Positions 19,657 to 28,555 of a stretch of 59,204 nt of DNA are shown in pieces (the first letter of the stretch is position 1; each line of letters starts with the position of its first letter). The notes under the pieces were generated by a model. The model ran no database searches and was not told the origin of the DNA. It saw nothing but the letters and a program-made list of their open reading frames with translations. This DNA is from an uncultured Phocaeicola sp. (lineage in GTDB: Bacteria; Bacteroidota; Bacteroidia; Bacteroidales; Bacteroidaceae), in contig CAUBDX010000018.1 in NCBI GenBank assembly GCA_958434805.1, forward strand, positions 1 through 59,204, in the 5' to 3' direction. Position numbers and translations under genes: made by a program.

Positions 19657-19907
19657 CAGACTTATTGCGAACGACGGGAACTTTTTATCTTTTTTAAGAA
19701 ATTGTTTTGATTTATCCCGTCAAGCAGTTCCAAATGCCTCCACTTATTATATGCCCAAGCGTTTCGACTGATTCAACAAAGCGGTCTTTCCAATCTGTCC
19801 AAGCGTTTTTCTCTCATCTTTGCGCTCCTTCAGCAACTTGTCAGAAGAACTTTTTTCATACCGGCTCAAGCAGAGAGAGCCGCTCTCCGGAGTACCTCAT
19901 AAAAAAA
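19657..19907. other. Intergenic gap, nothing firm
   Basis: About 250 bases between the antiporter stop and the peptidase promoter. The 9-mer CCAAGCGTT occurs twice 57 bases apart (near 19754 and 19799), but I see no gene, no clear terminator and no RNA fold. Confidence 0.5.
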
Positions 19908-21212
19908 TCAGGAAAAACGGCGCGGATAACGGAAAAGAATGGCAAACAAAGCCATACCTCCCAAAAACATCGGATAATAAAGGTAGCCGATAATGCTGAT
20001 TGGAGAGAGCCCTGCCAGTTCGGAGGCAATCAGCAGCTGAGCCCCGTAAGGGATGAGTCCCTGCACCACACACGAGAAGGTATCCAAGATACTCGCACTC
20101 TTCCGTCGGTCTACCCGATACTGTTCGGCAATATTCGCAGCCAGCGGACCTACCGTGATAATGGCAATGGTGTTATTGGCAGTACATATATTGGCCAAGC
20201 CGACCAAAGCTGCTATGCTCAGTTCGGCACCGCGCTTGCCTCCCACCCGTTTGGTGAGACTGTGGAGAATATAGTCTACTCCTCCGTTAAAGCGAATCAG
20301 TTCCAGCATTCCACCAGCCATCAGGGTAATGATAATCAGCTCGCCCATCCCCACGATGCCGGTTCCCATCGAACCGAACCAACCGAAGAAATCGAAGCTG
20401 CCGTACAGCATTCCTACCACTCCGGTAGAAAGGATACCGAGCAGTAACACCAGCACTACGTTCACGCCGGAAATCGCCGTTCCAAGCACCACAATATACG
20501 GAAGCACCTTCCCCCACTCTACGGGCTGCACTTCCTGAGCCACCTCAATCTGCATGCCACAGAATATATAATAAGCAAACACCAGTAGCGCAGCCGGAAG
20601 GGCTATCATGAAATTCACACGGAACTTATCACGCATCACGCATCCCTGCGTACGGGTAGCCGCAATCGTGGTATCGGATATAAACGAAAGATTGTCGCCG
20701 AAGAATGCTCCTCCTACCACTACAGCCGTCATGAAAGGCAGGCTGACATCGGTTTTCGAGGCAATACCCGCAGCCACGGGCACGAGGGTAACAATGGTTC
20801 CCACCGAAGTTCCAACCGACAGCGAGATGAAGCAGGAAGCCAGAAAGATGCCTGCCAGCAGCAGGTTGTCGGGCAGCAGCTGCATGGCGAGATTGACGGT
20901 AGCCGTAATCGCTCCCATTGCCTCAGCCGATTTGGCAAAAGCTCCGGCAAGGATAAAAATCCAAATCATCAGCATGATGTTCTTGTTGGCTGCTCCCGAT
21001 GAATATTGCAAGATGCGATCATTCAAGCTTAATCCCTTGGTGATAGCCACCGCATAAATCGACGAGACCATGAAAGCCACCGTGATAGGAACTTTATAGA
21101 AATCGTTCACCAAGATAGAAGTTACCAGATAAAGGCAGAGAAAAACCACCAGAGGAGTCAGCGCCCACGCACTGGGCTTGTTTACAATAGGAGTCAGCTT
21201 GTTCAAGTTCAT
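19908..21212 (-). CDS. Na+/H+ antiporter, NhaC family
   Basis: I start it at ATG 21212 (MNLNKLTPIVNKPS), 434 residues, because a -7 box at 21246-21253 lies inside the longer 485-codon frame. About eleven hydrophobic segments span the protein. The family blocks SLSVGTSVGTIVTLVPVA, GGAFFGDNLSFISDTTIAA and TANNTIAIITVGPLA are present; the Gly-Thr-Ser and Asp-Asn-Leu-Ser motifs belong to the ion pathway of the NhaC/IT superfamily. It would exchange Na+ for H+ at the inner membrane, though some relatives carry organic acids. It stands alone, divergent from the TPR regulator. Confidence 0.9.
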   Translation of the reverse strand: MNLNKLTPIVNKPSAWALTPLVVFLCLYLVTSILVNDFYKVPITVAFMVSSIYAVAITKGLSLNDRILQYSSGAANKNIMLMIWIFILAGAFAKSAEAMGAITATVNLAMQLLPDNLLLAGIFLASCFISLSVGTSVGTIVTLVPVAAGIASKTDVSLPFMTAVVVGGAFFGDNLSFISDTTIAATRTQGCVMRDKFRVNFMIALPAALLVFAYYIFCGMQIEVAQEVQPVEWGKVLPYIVVLGTAISGVNVVLVLLLGILSTGVVGMLYGSFDFFGWFGSMGTGIVGMGELIIITLMAGGMLELIRFNGGVDYILHSLTKRVGGKRGAELSIAALVGLANICTANNTIAIITVGPLAANIAEQYRVDRRKSASILDTFSCVVQGLIPYGAQLLIASELAGLSPISIIGYLYYPMFLGGMALFAILFRYPRRFS

Positions 21213-21245
21213 ATAGTTTTTGTCACCGTTGTTTGTTTCGGGCTG

Positions 21246-21253
21246 CAAAGATA
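21246..21253 (-). promoter_or_regulatory. -7 box of the NhaC antiporter gene
   Basis: TATCTTTG on the minus strand, 34 bases before the chosen start. It rules out the upstream start of the longer frame. Confidence 0.55.
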
Positions 21254-21374
21254 CAATAAAAATTTCATCTACACGCATGAATTGCAGCAAACTAGCAGAT
21301 ACAGATCTGCTAAAAGGTATTACAAGCCAAAGCAAAAACAGGATGTTTTCATTCAGATTCTCCAATTAAATACC

Positions 21375-21382
21375 TACATTTG
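21375..21382 (+). promoter_or_regulatory. -7 box of the TPR regulator gene
   Basis: TACATTTG matches TAnnTTTG. With a start about 6-8 bases downstream the leader would be only about ten bases, which fixes the ATG at 21399. Confidence 0.55.
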
Positions 21383-21398
21383 CAGAAAAGAATCATTC

Positions 21399-23219
21399 AT
21401 GAAGCCATACATATACCATGTTATTGCAATCTGCTTTGCTTTAACTATGACTGGATGTAGTAGCAAACAGCGGCAAATCAAGCAAACTATCCAATTACAG
21501 CAAGCAGAAGAACTGATGTTTAACTCGCCCGACAGCGCACTTCGCCTGTTGGAAACCATGCAGCAGCCCTCTACATGGGAAGATAAGGCCAATTATGCTC
21601 TGTGGTGTCTGCTTACCACACAAGCCAAAGTCAAAGAACTGAAAACTATCACTTCCGACTCGCTGATACGAACAGCATACGTATATTATAAGCCGACGGG
21701 GTACATCCGGCGGAAAGCCATGGCGGCATTATACATGGGAGAAGTATATTACGGTTTAGGAAAAACCGATGAAGCCTTAAAGTTTTATTTGGAGGCAAAA
21801 GACGAAGTAGAAAAGACTGATGACTATCAGACCGGTTACCTGATTATGTCTGCACTGGGTAAACTCTATCTATACCGCGGTCTGGCAAGCTATGCGCAAG
21901 AGACCTGCATCCAAGCCTACGATTATGCTGTAAAAGATGACAACAAACGCTACCAAGCAGCGTCTTTACAGTTTCTAGCCCGAAGCTATTGCATTTCGAA
22001 CCAGCTTCCCAAGGCAATAGAGACCTATCGGCAATGCAGTGAAATAGTCAGAAAATTGGGAACAGCGTACCAAGACTACTATTATACCATCCTGTCGGAA
22101 ATCGCTTTGGTTTATAAAAACAGCGGAGAGTTTGAAAGGTCGCAAACCCTGCTGAAGTCTTTTCCCGAAGCTTTCCAGCCTACCTCACTCATAGGTCACA
22201 ACTATTTACATCAAGAGCAATATGACTCTGCCTATCTTTATCTAAACAAAGCCCTGAAAAAAAGAAATACTGCTTATCAAAAAGCGTCTCTGTATAAAGC
22301 TCTCTACAAATTAGCAAACAGACCGGAATACAGCCGGAATTTAACCCTTTTCTGCGACTCTCTGATTTATTACAATGACTCCATCATGGAGTTAGATAAA
22401 GGAAAAGCAATTATAGCCTATAAAGAAAAATATGACAAGGAACAGCTCCTTTCCGAAAAGCGGCAACTAGAACTGGAAAGGACCATATGGGGAATGCTGT
22501 CCGTAATAGCTGTATTGCTTTTGACCCTCTTTTCAATCTATACTTATTTGCGAAAAAAAGCAGCAGCACGCCGCAAGGAAGAAGAGCTGACTGCTCTTGC
22601 CATCCAGCTCCATCAAAAAGAATTGGAAGCTAACCGGTATGCATCTTACCTTGCCGAACTTCAACAACAGCTAGAGAACAGCAATAAAAAAGAAGAACAA
22701 TATGCAGAGCAACTCGACTTGCTTAATCAACTGAGAAAAGAAAACGAGCTGTTGGAAACAGAAAAAACAGCATTGCAGCAAAAGATAGCCTCGTATCCAG
22801 CAACATCACATACACAATCGAGCGTAAAAATGCTGTCCGACCGGCTCTATCATGCAGAGGAGAGGGAAAAAGAACTATGTACGCTATTATTGGCACAAAT
22901 ACCTCTGCTGAACAGACTTCACTCCCACCCAACATACCTGAACGAACAAGAAATGAATGCACTCTGCAGACTAACTGACGATATTTTCCAAAACTTCACT
23001 TCCCGTCTGATGAAAGATGTGCCCACACTGAGCGAGCACGAAGTGATACTCTGCAGCCTGATTAAACTCTGTTTTTCCATTTCCGAGATAGCGACATTCC
23101 TAAATATCGTCCCCACTTCGGTTTCCAGAAGCAAGCTCCGCATCAAGAACAAAATCTATGCGGAACTCAATGAGAACCCCAAAGAAAAAAGCCTTGATAT
23201 TTGGCTGTGGGAATACTGA
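21399..23219 (+). CDS. Membrane-spanning TPR protein with C-terminal DNA-binding HTH
   Basis: 606 residues from ATG 21399. The N-terminus is a lipoprotein-like signal (FALTMTGCSSK, Cys20). Residues about 30-340 are TPR-like helical pairs (AALYMGEVYYGLGKTDEALKFY). One transmembrane segment (about 376-397, MLSVIAVLLLTLFSIYTYL) leads to a long charged coiled coil and a C-terminal LuxR/sigma-like helix-turn-helix (LSEHEVILCSLIKLCFSISE, then IATFLNIVPTSVSRSKLRIK). The layout implies a periplasmic sensor and a cytoplasmic DNA-binding end, a plan common in Bacteroides. It lies just upstream of the outer-membrane barrel and C39 genes and may control them. The signal sensed is unknown. Confidence 0.85.
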   Translation: MKPYIYHVIAICFALTMTGCSSKQRQIKQTIQLQQAEELMFNSPDSALRLLETMQQPSTWEDKANYALWCLLTTQAKVKELKTITSDSLIRTAYVYYKPTGYIRRKAMAALYMGEVYYGLGKTDEALKFYLEAKDEVEKTDDYQTGYLIMSALGKLYLYRGLASYAQETCIQAYDYAVKDDNKRYQAASLQFLARSYCISNQLPKAIETYRQCSEIVRKLGTAYQDYYYTILSEIALVYKNSGEFERSQTLLKSFPEAFQPTSLIGHNYLHQEQYDSAYLYLNKALKKRNTAYQKASLYKALYKLANRPEYSRNLTLFCDSLIYYNDSIMELDKGKAIIAYKEKYDKEQLLSEKRQLELERTIWGMLSVIAVLLLTLFSIYTYLRKKAAARRKEEELTALAIQLHQKELEANRYASYLAELQQQLENSNKKEEQYAEQLDLLNQLRKENELLETEKTALQQKIASYPATSHTQSSVKMLSDRLYHAEEREKELCTLLLAQIPLLNRLHSHPTYLNEQEMNALCRLTDDIFQNFTSRLMKDVPTLSEHEVILCSLIKLCFSISEIATFLNIVPTSVSRSKLRIKNKIYAELNENPKEKSLDIWLWEY

Positions 23220-23357
23220 TGCCATAGGCTGTCTATATGGCAGCCTATTCTTCCCCTACATACTTCATTAATTTCCAGCTTGTTAAACCAATCACGCCCA
23301 CTCCATTTGTCTATCTGAAATCTATATCGATTTTATGCGAGCAATCACGCAAACAGT

Positions 23358-23365
23358 TACTTTTG
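23358..23365 (+). promoter_or_regulatory. -7 box of the barrel/C39 operon
   Basis: TACTTTTG matches TAnnTTTG 34 bases before ATG 23399. The -33 region is T-rich without a clean TTTG. The box lies inside the longer upstream frame and argues against using it. Confidence 0.5.
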
Positions 23366-23398
23366 CATTTGAAAAATCAAACAAAAAGCAACTGTTTT

Positions 23399-25720
23399 AT
23401 GAGAAAACTATTCATCTTATTATGTTTATTTGCCTTACACTGCCTTTTTTCAGAGCTTATAGCTCAACAAGTAAATCATCTATTAATCGCTAAAGTAAAA
23501 AATGAATCCGACTCACTCCCAATCCCTTATGCAAATGTTATCTTACTAGACGGAGATTCACTTTTAATCAAGGGTACTTTAACTGATGAAAGCGGAAATT
23601 TCAAAATTGACAATTCTGATTTAAAAGGTAAGCAAATAAGTGTCAGCTTTCTTGGCTATGAACCGGCATATATATCTGTTACGCATATTCCCAAAAACAT
23701 TTATCTAAAACCCACTGCCATAAATCTTCAAGAAGTACATATTACCGGACACCGACAATATGTAAAAACTTTACCAGACAGATTAATGATTTCGATGGAA
23801 AGCAATCCCATAGCCCAATTAGGTACTGCCCATGATGCACTCAAACAAATGCCTATGATAGACGGTAGCAGTGGGGGTATTCAGGTTATCGGAAGAGGAA
23901 CACCTGAAATTTACATCAACAATAGAATGGTAAGGAACCAAGAGGAACTAAAACGTTTGTCAGCTAATGACATTAAAGACATTCAGATAATAACCCATCC
24001 GGATTCTCAATACGGAGGAAATGTTACTTCTGTTATACTGATTCGCACCCGAAGGCATATAGAAGGATTAAGCGGAACAATATATGCACAAGTGCAACGC
24101 ACCGAAGTTACTTCAGGAAGTACATCTGCTGATTTCAATTACAGCTTCAAAAATGGCCTTACGCTATTTGGAGGAATAAATTATGCCAATAACGCTTTCA
24201 GCCAAAAACGAGAATACCACGAGTTATTCAATGGAAACAAACTACATACGGATTCATATCAAAAAGCAAAAGCACGGACCAATCAGTGGAATGCAAATAC
24301 AGGAATTCTATTCGACTACGAAGAGAACTCTATCGGATTACGCTATGAAATCGAAAAAGAGCCTAATTCAAATTTTCATTCAAACGGAGAAGAATTTACC
24401 AATGCCTCTACTTATCAGAATATGTTATCCGACTATCAGTCGAACAGCGACTCCTACAATCATCACTTTAATGCATATCTCTCCAAAAAAATGAATGATG
24501 AAGCAACAATACAAGTAGATGCTGATTACATATTCGGCAATAATACATCTACAGGAAATCTACAAGAAAGTTCTAGCAATTCCAAGGTATCCTTTGTTGC
24601 AACGGATAATAAAAACGACTATAAATTAGCTGCAGTAAGAGGCAATATCAACCTTCCTTTATGGAAAGGGACTTTCAACGGAGGCATACACTATTCATTT
24701 ACCCGAAACAAACAGAATTTTCAGACCGCTTATGAAGGTGAAACACCAAATTTGCAACCGAGTAATGATAAGGAAGCGCAACATCTATGTGCGGTTTATT
24801 TATCATATGAACATTCCATCAGCAATAATTGGAAAACAGGAGGTGGGCTGCGTTATGAAATGACAAATTTTACCTATTTTTCTAATGAGAATAAAGTAGA
24901 TATGCAATCAAGAGTCTACAAAGACTGGCTTCCAGAATTACACGTTAACTGGCAAAAAAACTCTTCATCGGTTGGTCTTTCCTATCAAGCCAAAGTAAGT
25001 AGACCCAATTATTCATTGCTAAATACAAACTATGCATATGTTTCACATACCTTGTGGGAAACCGGGAATCCAATGATTCAGTCCTCATTAACCCACGACC
25101 TATCACTTAATTTAAGTTGGAAACAATGGATAATGAACATATCTTACCTCCGTCGGCTGCGTTCTATACAATCGGTTTATACATATCAGAAAGATTTAGA
25201 AATAAATGTGCGTGCAGACCAAAACCTCCCAAGCTACAATGCCTGGCAAATAACTCTCTATAAAGACTTTAATATAGGAATATGGCATCCGTCTGTTCAA
25301 GGACTTCTTGCTTTGCAAGACTTGAAGTATGGTGTACATGAAAAACAGAAATACAATAAGCCCTTGGGACGAATCATCGTAAATAATCGTTTCGATTTGC
25401 CCGCTGCTATTCACCTGTACCTGTCTGGTATATGGCTCAGCAAAGGACATGACGGGTTATATTATTCACATGGTGGAGGAATGTTGAATCTGATATGCAG
25501 CAAAAACTTCGGGAACTGGGATTTAAACCTTTCCGCATCCGATTTCATTAACACTTGGAGACAGAGAAACAACGTTCATACGAATGGGGTAGCCTATGAT
25601 TACAACATCAAAGGAGCATCACGTGGAATCTCTATTTCTGTAAGCTATCGCTTTAATAAAGCCAAACACAGCTATAAAGGTAACTCAGTAACAATAGAAG
25701 AATTAAACAGATTAAAATAA
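23399..25720 (+). CDS. Outer-membrane beta-barrel protein of TonB-receptor type
   Basis: 773 residues from ATG 23399 (MRKLFILLCLFALHCLFSEL, a signal peptide). An N-terminal carboxypeptidase-regulatory-like domain (about 25-105; IPYANVILLDGDSLLIKGTL) is followed by a short plug-like region (KQMPMIDGSSGGIQVIGRG; EIYINNRMVR) and an outer-membrane barrel of the OMP_b-brl class. The plug is reduced compared with SusC-type receptors. The stop overlaps the next start by one base (TAATG), so it is translationally coupled to the C39 protein, and it may be the outer-membrane part of a peptide system. Base composition is AT-rich relative to the flanks. Confidence 0.82.
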   Translation: MRKLFILLCLFALHCLFSELIAQQVNHLLIAKVKNESDSLPIPYANVILLDGDSLLIKGTLTDESGNFKIDNSDLKGKQISVSFLGYEPAYISVTHIPKNIYLKPTAINLQEVHITGHRQYVKTLPDRLMISMESNPIAQLGTAHDALKQMPMIDGSSGGIQVIGRGTPEIYINNRMVRNQEELKRLSANDIKDIQIITHPDSQYGGNVTSVILIRTRRHIEGLSGTIYAQVQRTEVTSGSTSADFNYSFKNGLTLFGGINYANNAFSQKREYHELFNGNKLHTDSYQKAKARTNQWNANTGILFDYEENSIGLRYEIEKEPNSNFHSNGEEFTNASTYQNMLSDYQSNSDSYNHHFNAYLSKKMNDEATIQVDADYIFGNNTSTGNLQESSSNSKVSFVATDNKNDYKLAAVRGNINLPLWKGTFNGGIHYSFTRNKQNFQTAYEGETPNLQPSNDKEAQHLCAVYLSYEHSISNNWKTGGGLRYEMTNFTYFSNENKVDMQSRVYKDWLPELHVNWQKNSSSVGLSYQAKVSRPNYSLLNTNYAYVSHTLWETGNPMIQSSLTHDLSLNLSWKQWIMNISYLRRLRSIQSVYTYQKDLEINVRADQNLPSYNAWQITLYKDFNIGIWHPSVQGLLALQDLKYGVHEKQKYNKPLGRIIVNNRFDLPAAIHLYLSGIWLSKGHDGLYYSHGGGMLNLICSKNFGNWDLNLSASDFINTWRQRNNVHTNGVAYDYNIKGASRGISISVSYRFNKAKHSYKGNSVTIEELNRLK

Positions 25721-26547
25721 TGAAGTATCATCCATTTCCTTTTTTTAATCAGCATGATAGCATGCAATGTGGTATAGCATGTCTACAAATGATATGCAAA
25801 TATTACACAAAAACATATTCTACGGATACCCTATTACATTATTGTACAGCCACCCATGAAGGAGTTTCTCTGTTAGGAATAAGTGAAGCTGCGCATAAAC
25901 TTGGAATGAATACTCATTGTGAACGAATTCCTATCAAACATTTATACAATTCTCTTTTACCCTGCATCCTACATTGGAACCAGAACCATTTCGTAGTCTT
26001 ATATAAAATAAGTAAAGAAAAGAGTTTCTATGTTGCAGACCCTGGTAAAGGAAAAATCAAATATTCCAAAGAGGAATTCAAAAGCCACTGGGTTAGTACC
26101 ACTTCACAAGGAGAAGAAAGGGGAATTGCCCTATTCATGGAACCGACACCGGCAACGCTGCGTCACAGGAAGATGTTGCAAATGTCTCTGCCACTAAAAT
26201 ATAATACTTTGATAGGAAGAGATGGTATAGGTCTGAGCCAAGGGCAAAAACAGCGCATTCTGATAGCCAGAGCCGTATATAAACATCCGGATTTTATCTT
26301 CCTTGATGAAGCTACCAATGCACTTGATGCAAATAATGAACGTATCATCGTAGAAAATCTAGCCCGCTTCTATAAGGAACGCACTGTAATAATAGTAGCG
26401 CACAGGCTGAGTACGGTAAAAAATGCAGATCAGATTATCGTGCTTGATGCTGGAGAGGTGGTCGAAGTGGGGACTCATAATACACTTATAGACAACAAGG
26501 GTGTCTACTACAAACTGGTAAAAAATCAACTTGAACTGGGAGACTGA
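25720..26547 (+). pseudogene. C39 peptidase joined to half an ABC ATPase (internal deletion of a peptide exporter)
   Basis: 275 residues, open throughout. Residues 1-135 form a complete C39 peptidase domain: Q11 and C17 in QHDSMQCGIACL, H90 in NHFVVLY and D107 in VADP. From about 156 the sequence is the C-terminal half of an ABC ATPase: signature LSQGQ (172-176), Walker B FIFLDEA (192-198), D-loop ALDA and H-loop H228. Peptidase-containing exporters are about 700 residues, so roughly 450 are missing: all transmembrane helices, Walker A and the Q-loop. The junction is in frame, near MEPTPATLRHRKMLQ. Such a protein cannot transport and probably cannot bind ATP alone; the peptidase might still fold. 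I call it a deletion relic, but a small functional peptidase is possible. Confidence 0.8.
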
Positions 26548-26551
26548 TTTT

Positions 26552-26758
26552 ATGGGAAAAAGAGAATGTACAAAAAATAGGATAGAACTTTGCTCGGAAA
26601 AAGTACAGAAAATCATGGATGACTTACCGCCCTCTCTACTCAGATGGAGCAGCGCTGTCATCCTTTCCTTATGCATCACCCTTATTGCTGCATTTATCTA
26701 TATTTCGTCTCTACATGGAGGATGGGTGAGTTTATTAGACTACTTAATCCGGAAATGA
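26552..26758 (+). pseudogene. N-terminal stub of a HlyD-like secretion adaptor
   Basis: 68 residues from ATG 26552, four bases after the C39 stop. The opening (RIELCSEKVQKIMDDLPPSLLRW) followed by one membrane segment (about 37-57) resembles the start of HlyD-family adaptors that follow C39 exporters in Bacteroides. The usual continuation, the long periplasmic hairpin and beta-barrel, is absent; it stops at DYLIRK. A terminator follows at once. It may be a truncation remnant of the same decaying export locus, or a small membrane protein in its own right. Confidence 0.55.
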
Positions 26759-26779
26759 GCCGCCTGAAATAAATAAAAG

Positions 26780-26820
26780 AGCAGAGGCAGAAGCAACCGA
26801 AAGATTGCTTTGTCTCTGCT
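26780..26820. terminator. Bidirectional terminator
   Basis: AGCAGAGGCAGAAGCAA pairs with TTGCTTTGTCTCTGCT with small mismatches. T-rich sequence follows on both strands (TTTCC on plus, CTTTTATTTATTT on minus), so it can end the C39/HlyD transcript and the convergent small membrane gene. Confidence 0.75.
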
Positions 26821-26865
26821 TTTCCTTGTACATTTCCTTTAAAAAGCAGCAGCCATAAACAACTT

Positions 26866-27129
26866 CTACTTCTTTTTCCTGCCCATCATGATGTCAAAGA
26901 AAATGGTACATCCCAATGAGAGTGCAACTGCCCACCACCATGCCATGTATTGATCTGCCAAAAACAGAACCCAAATGCATAACCATAAATCGATTCCATT
27001 CCATAGTTTGGGGTGCGCATTGAAATAAGCACGGAGCCGCTTGTGAAACAAACCGATAATTTCCAGAAGCAAGAACAACAGCGTTACTACCCACAACAGC
27101 CACAGCCTGGATGGATTCAAATCAATCAT
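26866..27129 (-). CDS. Small hypothetical membrane protein
   Basis: 87 residues with two or three hydrophobic segments (about 8-26, 46-60, 62-80), many Trp and a basic end (MMGRKKK). I do not recognise a family. It lies downstream of cydB but after that operon's terminator, and has a possible -7 box (TATATTTG, 27209-27216). The antisense and overlapping frames here are shadows. Confidence 0.6.
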   Translation of the reverse strand: MIDLNPSRLWLLWVVTLLFLLLEIIGLFHKRLRAYFNAHPKLWNGIDLWLCIWVLFLADQYMAWWWAVALSLGCTIFFDIMMGRKKK

Positions 27130-27224
27130 AAGCTCCTCCTTTCTTTTATTGGTTTTATCTCTTTCTGCTTGATTCTTCGCTGAAGATACAAAGTCTTCTC
27201 TAAGAATACAAATATAAAATAGTT

Positions 27225-27275
27225 AAAGCGTTGTAAATCCGCTTCCGAACCACAGAAACGGTTTTACAACGCTTT
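27225..27275 (-). terminator. Terminator of the cytochrome bd operon
   Basis: A perfect 13-bp stem, AAAGCGTTGTAAA (27225-27237) with TTTACAACGCTTT (27263-27275), lies about 20 bases after the cydB stop, followed on the minus strand by AACTATTTTATATTTG. Confidence 0.75.
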
Positions 27276-27293
27276 ATTCTTCCGATGCAGAGT

Positions 27294-28445
27294 TTAATAC
27301 AAATGCTCGTCGCTCTTGATTTCTTCTTCAGTAATCGGCTTGCGGTCGATGGCACGCCATGCGTATACGATGTAAGCCAAAACAAAAGGAACAAGCACAG
27401 ATACGTATGCCATGGTCTGCAAGGTAAACAGGCTGGAACAGCTGTTGGATAGGGTCAGCGAACTCTGCAAGTCGGCTGTAGAAGGGTAATAAGCGGTGTG
27501 GTTATAACCCACGGTGAGCAGCAATGCCAATACCGTCAATACCGTGCCGACTCCGGTGAACCAGATACCGCGTGTATAGGTCTTGCAGAAAATGCTCTTG
27601 CCCAGTCCGAACAATACACCAACTACCCCCACAAGGAACAACACCAGCAGATAAGGCATGGCTATCAGATTATTGAAATACTTGAACGGCTCTATTACGA
27701 TTTCTCCGGTTTCGGGCTGTACGGCAAAACCGTCTTTCAGCAAAACATGAGTCACGAAAGCCAAAAAGAGCAGCAGGAAAGGGATTCCGTCGATAACCAG
27801 CTGGCGGCGGCAACGCTGCACCAACGATTCGCTGCGGATGTTATTGATGAAGTAAAGTGTACCTAACAGGCGCGACAGGAAGAAGACTGCGAATCCCAGC
27901 AGCAGATTAGTGGGGTGAGCCAAGGCATCAAGTCCATGCCAGCCATTTGCCCACTGACTGATAACCGGCATCATCTCGTCAGTCAGATTTCCCTTGCTTA
28001 CCAGAAACTCTGATCCGTTGAAGAAGGTGGCCACTGCCACTCCGAGCAATACCGGACCTACCAGCCCGTTCAGTACCAGAAAGTATTGGTATGTACGTTT
28101 GCCCAACAGATTTCCAAGTTTCGACTGGAACTCATACGATACCGCCTGCAGCACAAAAGTAAACAGGATGATCATCCACAGCCAATAGGCTCCGCCGAAG
28201 CTGGTGCTGTAAAACAATGGGAAGGAAGCAAAGAAAGCTCCTCCGAACGTTACAAGTGTGGTAAAGGTAAATTCCCACTTCCGGCCGGTAGAGTTTACCA
28301 GCATGGTACGTTCGTCTTCGGTGCGTCCCAGACGGAAAAGCAATGAGTTTCCTCCTTGCACAAATAGCAAAAATACGAGCAGGGCTCCCAGTAAAGAAAC
28401 CAGAAACCACCAGTAATGCTGTAAAAATATATAGGTTGAATTCAT
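27294..28445 (-). CDS. cydB: Cytochrome bd ubiquinol/menaquinol oxidase subunit II
   Basis: 383 residues with about nine transmembrane helices, the typical length. The blocks TEDERTMLVNSTGRKWEF, SFGGAYWLWMIILF and GLVGPVLLGVAVATFF match the CydB family. With CydA it forms the high-affinity quinol oxidase that removes O2; in Bacteroides this allows growth at nanomolar oxygen. It follows cydA after a 110-base gap filled by an A-rich octamer repeat that runs to its start codon. Confidence 0.95.
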   Translation of the reverse strand: MNSTYIFLQHYWWFLVSLLGALLVFLLFVQGGNSLLFRLGRTEDERTMLVNSTGRKWEFTFTTLVTFGGAFFASFPLFYSTSFGGAYWLWMIILFTFVLQAVSYEFQSKLGNLLGKRTYQYFLVLNGLVGPVLLGVAVATFFNGSEFLVSKGNLTDEMMPVISQWANGWHGLDALAHPTNLLLGFAVFFLSRLLGTLYFINNIRSESLVQRCRRQLVIDGIPFLLLFLAFVTHVLLKDGFAVQPETGEIVIEPFKYFNNLIAMPYLLVLFLVGVVGVLFGLGKSIFCKTYTRGIWFTGVGTVLTVLALLLTVGYNHTAYYPSTADLQSSLTLSNSCSSLFTLQTMAYVSVLVPFVLAYIVYAWRAIDRKPITEEEIKSDEHLY

Positions 28446-28539
28446 TTGTTTGAGTTTTTAAGTTTTGAGTTCTTAAGTTTGTAAGTTCCTAAGTTTTTGA
28501 GCTCTAAGTTGCTGAGTTCTAAATCACTGAGCTCTTGAG
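28446..28539 (-). repeat. CTYAAnAA octamer array between cydA and cydB
   Basis: Read toward cydB, degenerate 7-8-base units succeed one another: CTCAAGAG, CTCAGCAA, CTTAGAG, CTCAAAAA, CTTAGGAA, CTTACAAA, CTTAAGAA, CTCAAAA, CTTAAAAA, CTCAAACAA, then ATG. The same kind of array occurs before three other genes in this window. Confidence 0.8.
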
Positions 28540-28555
28540 CCAAAAGCCTCATTCA

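Noticed and set aside
19740..19810. CCAAGCGTT direct repeat as an operator
   Set aside because: Two copies 57 bases apart between the ends of unrelated transcripts are too little to claim a site.
28446..28539. Degenerate coding sequence between cydA and cydB
   Set aside because: The period is 7-8 bases rather than a multiple of three, and the unit recurs in non-coding gaps elsewhere.
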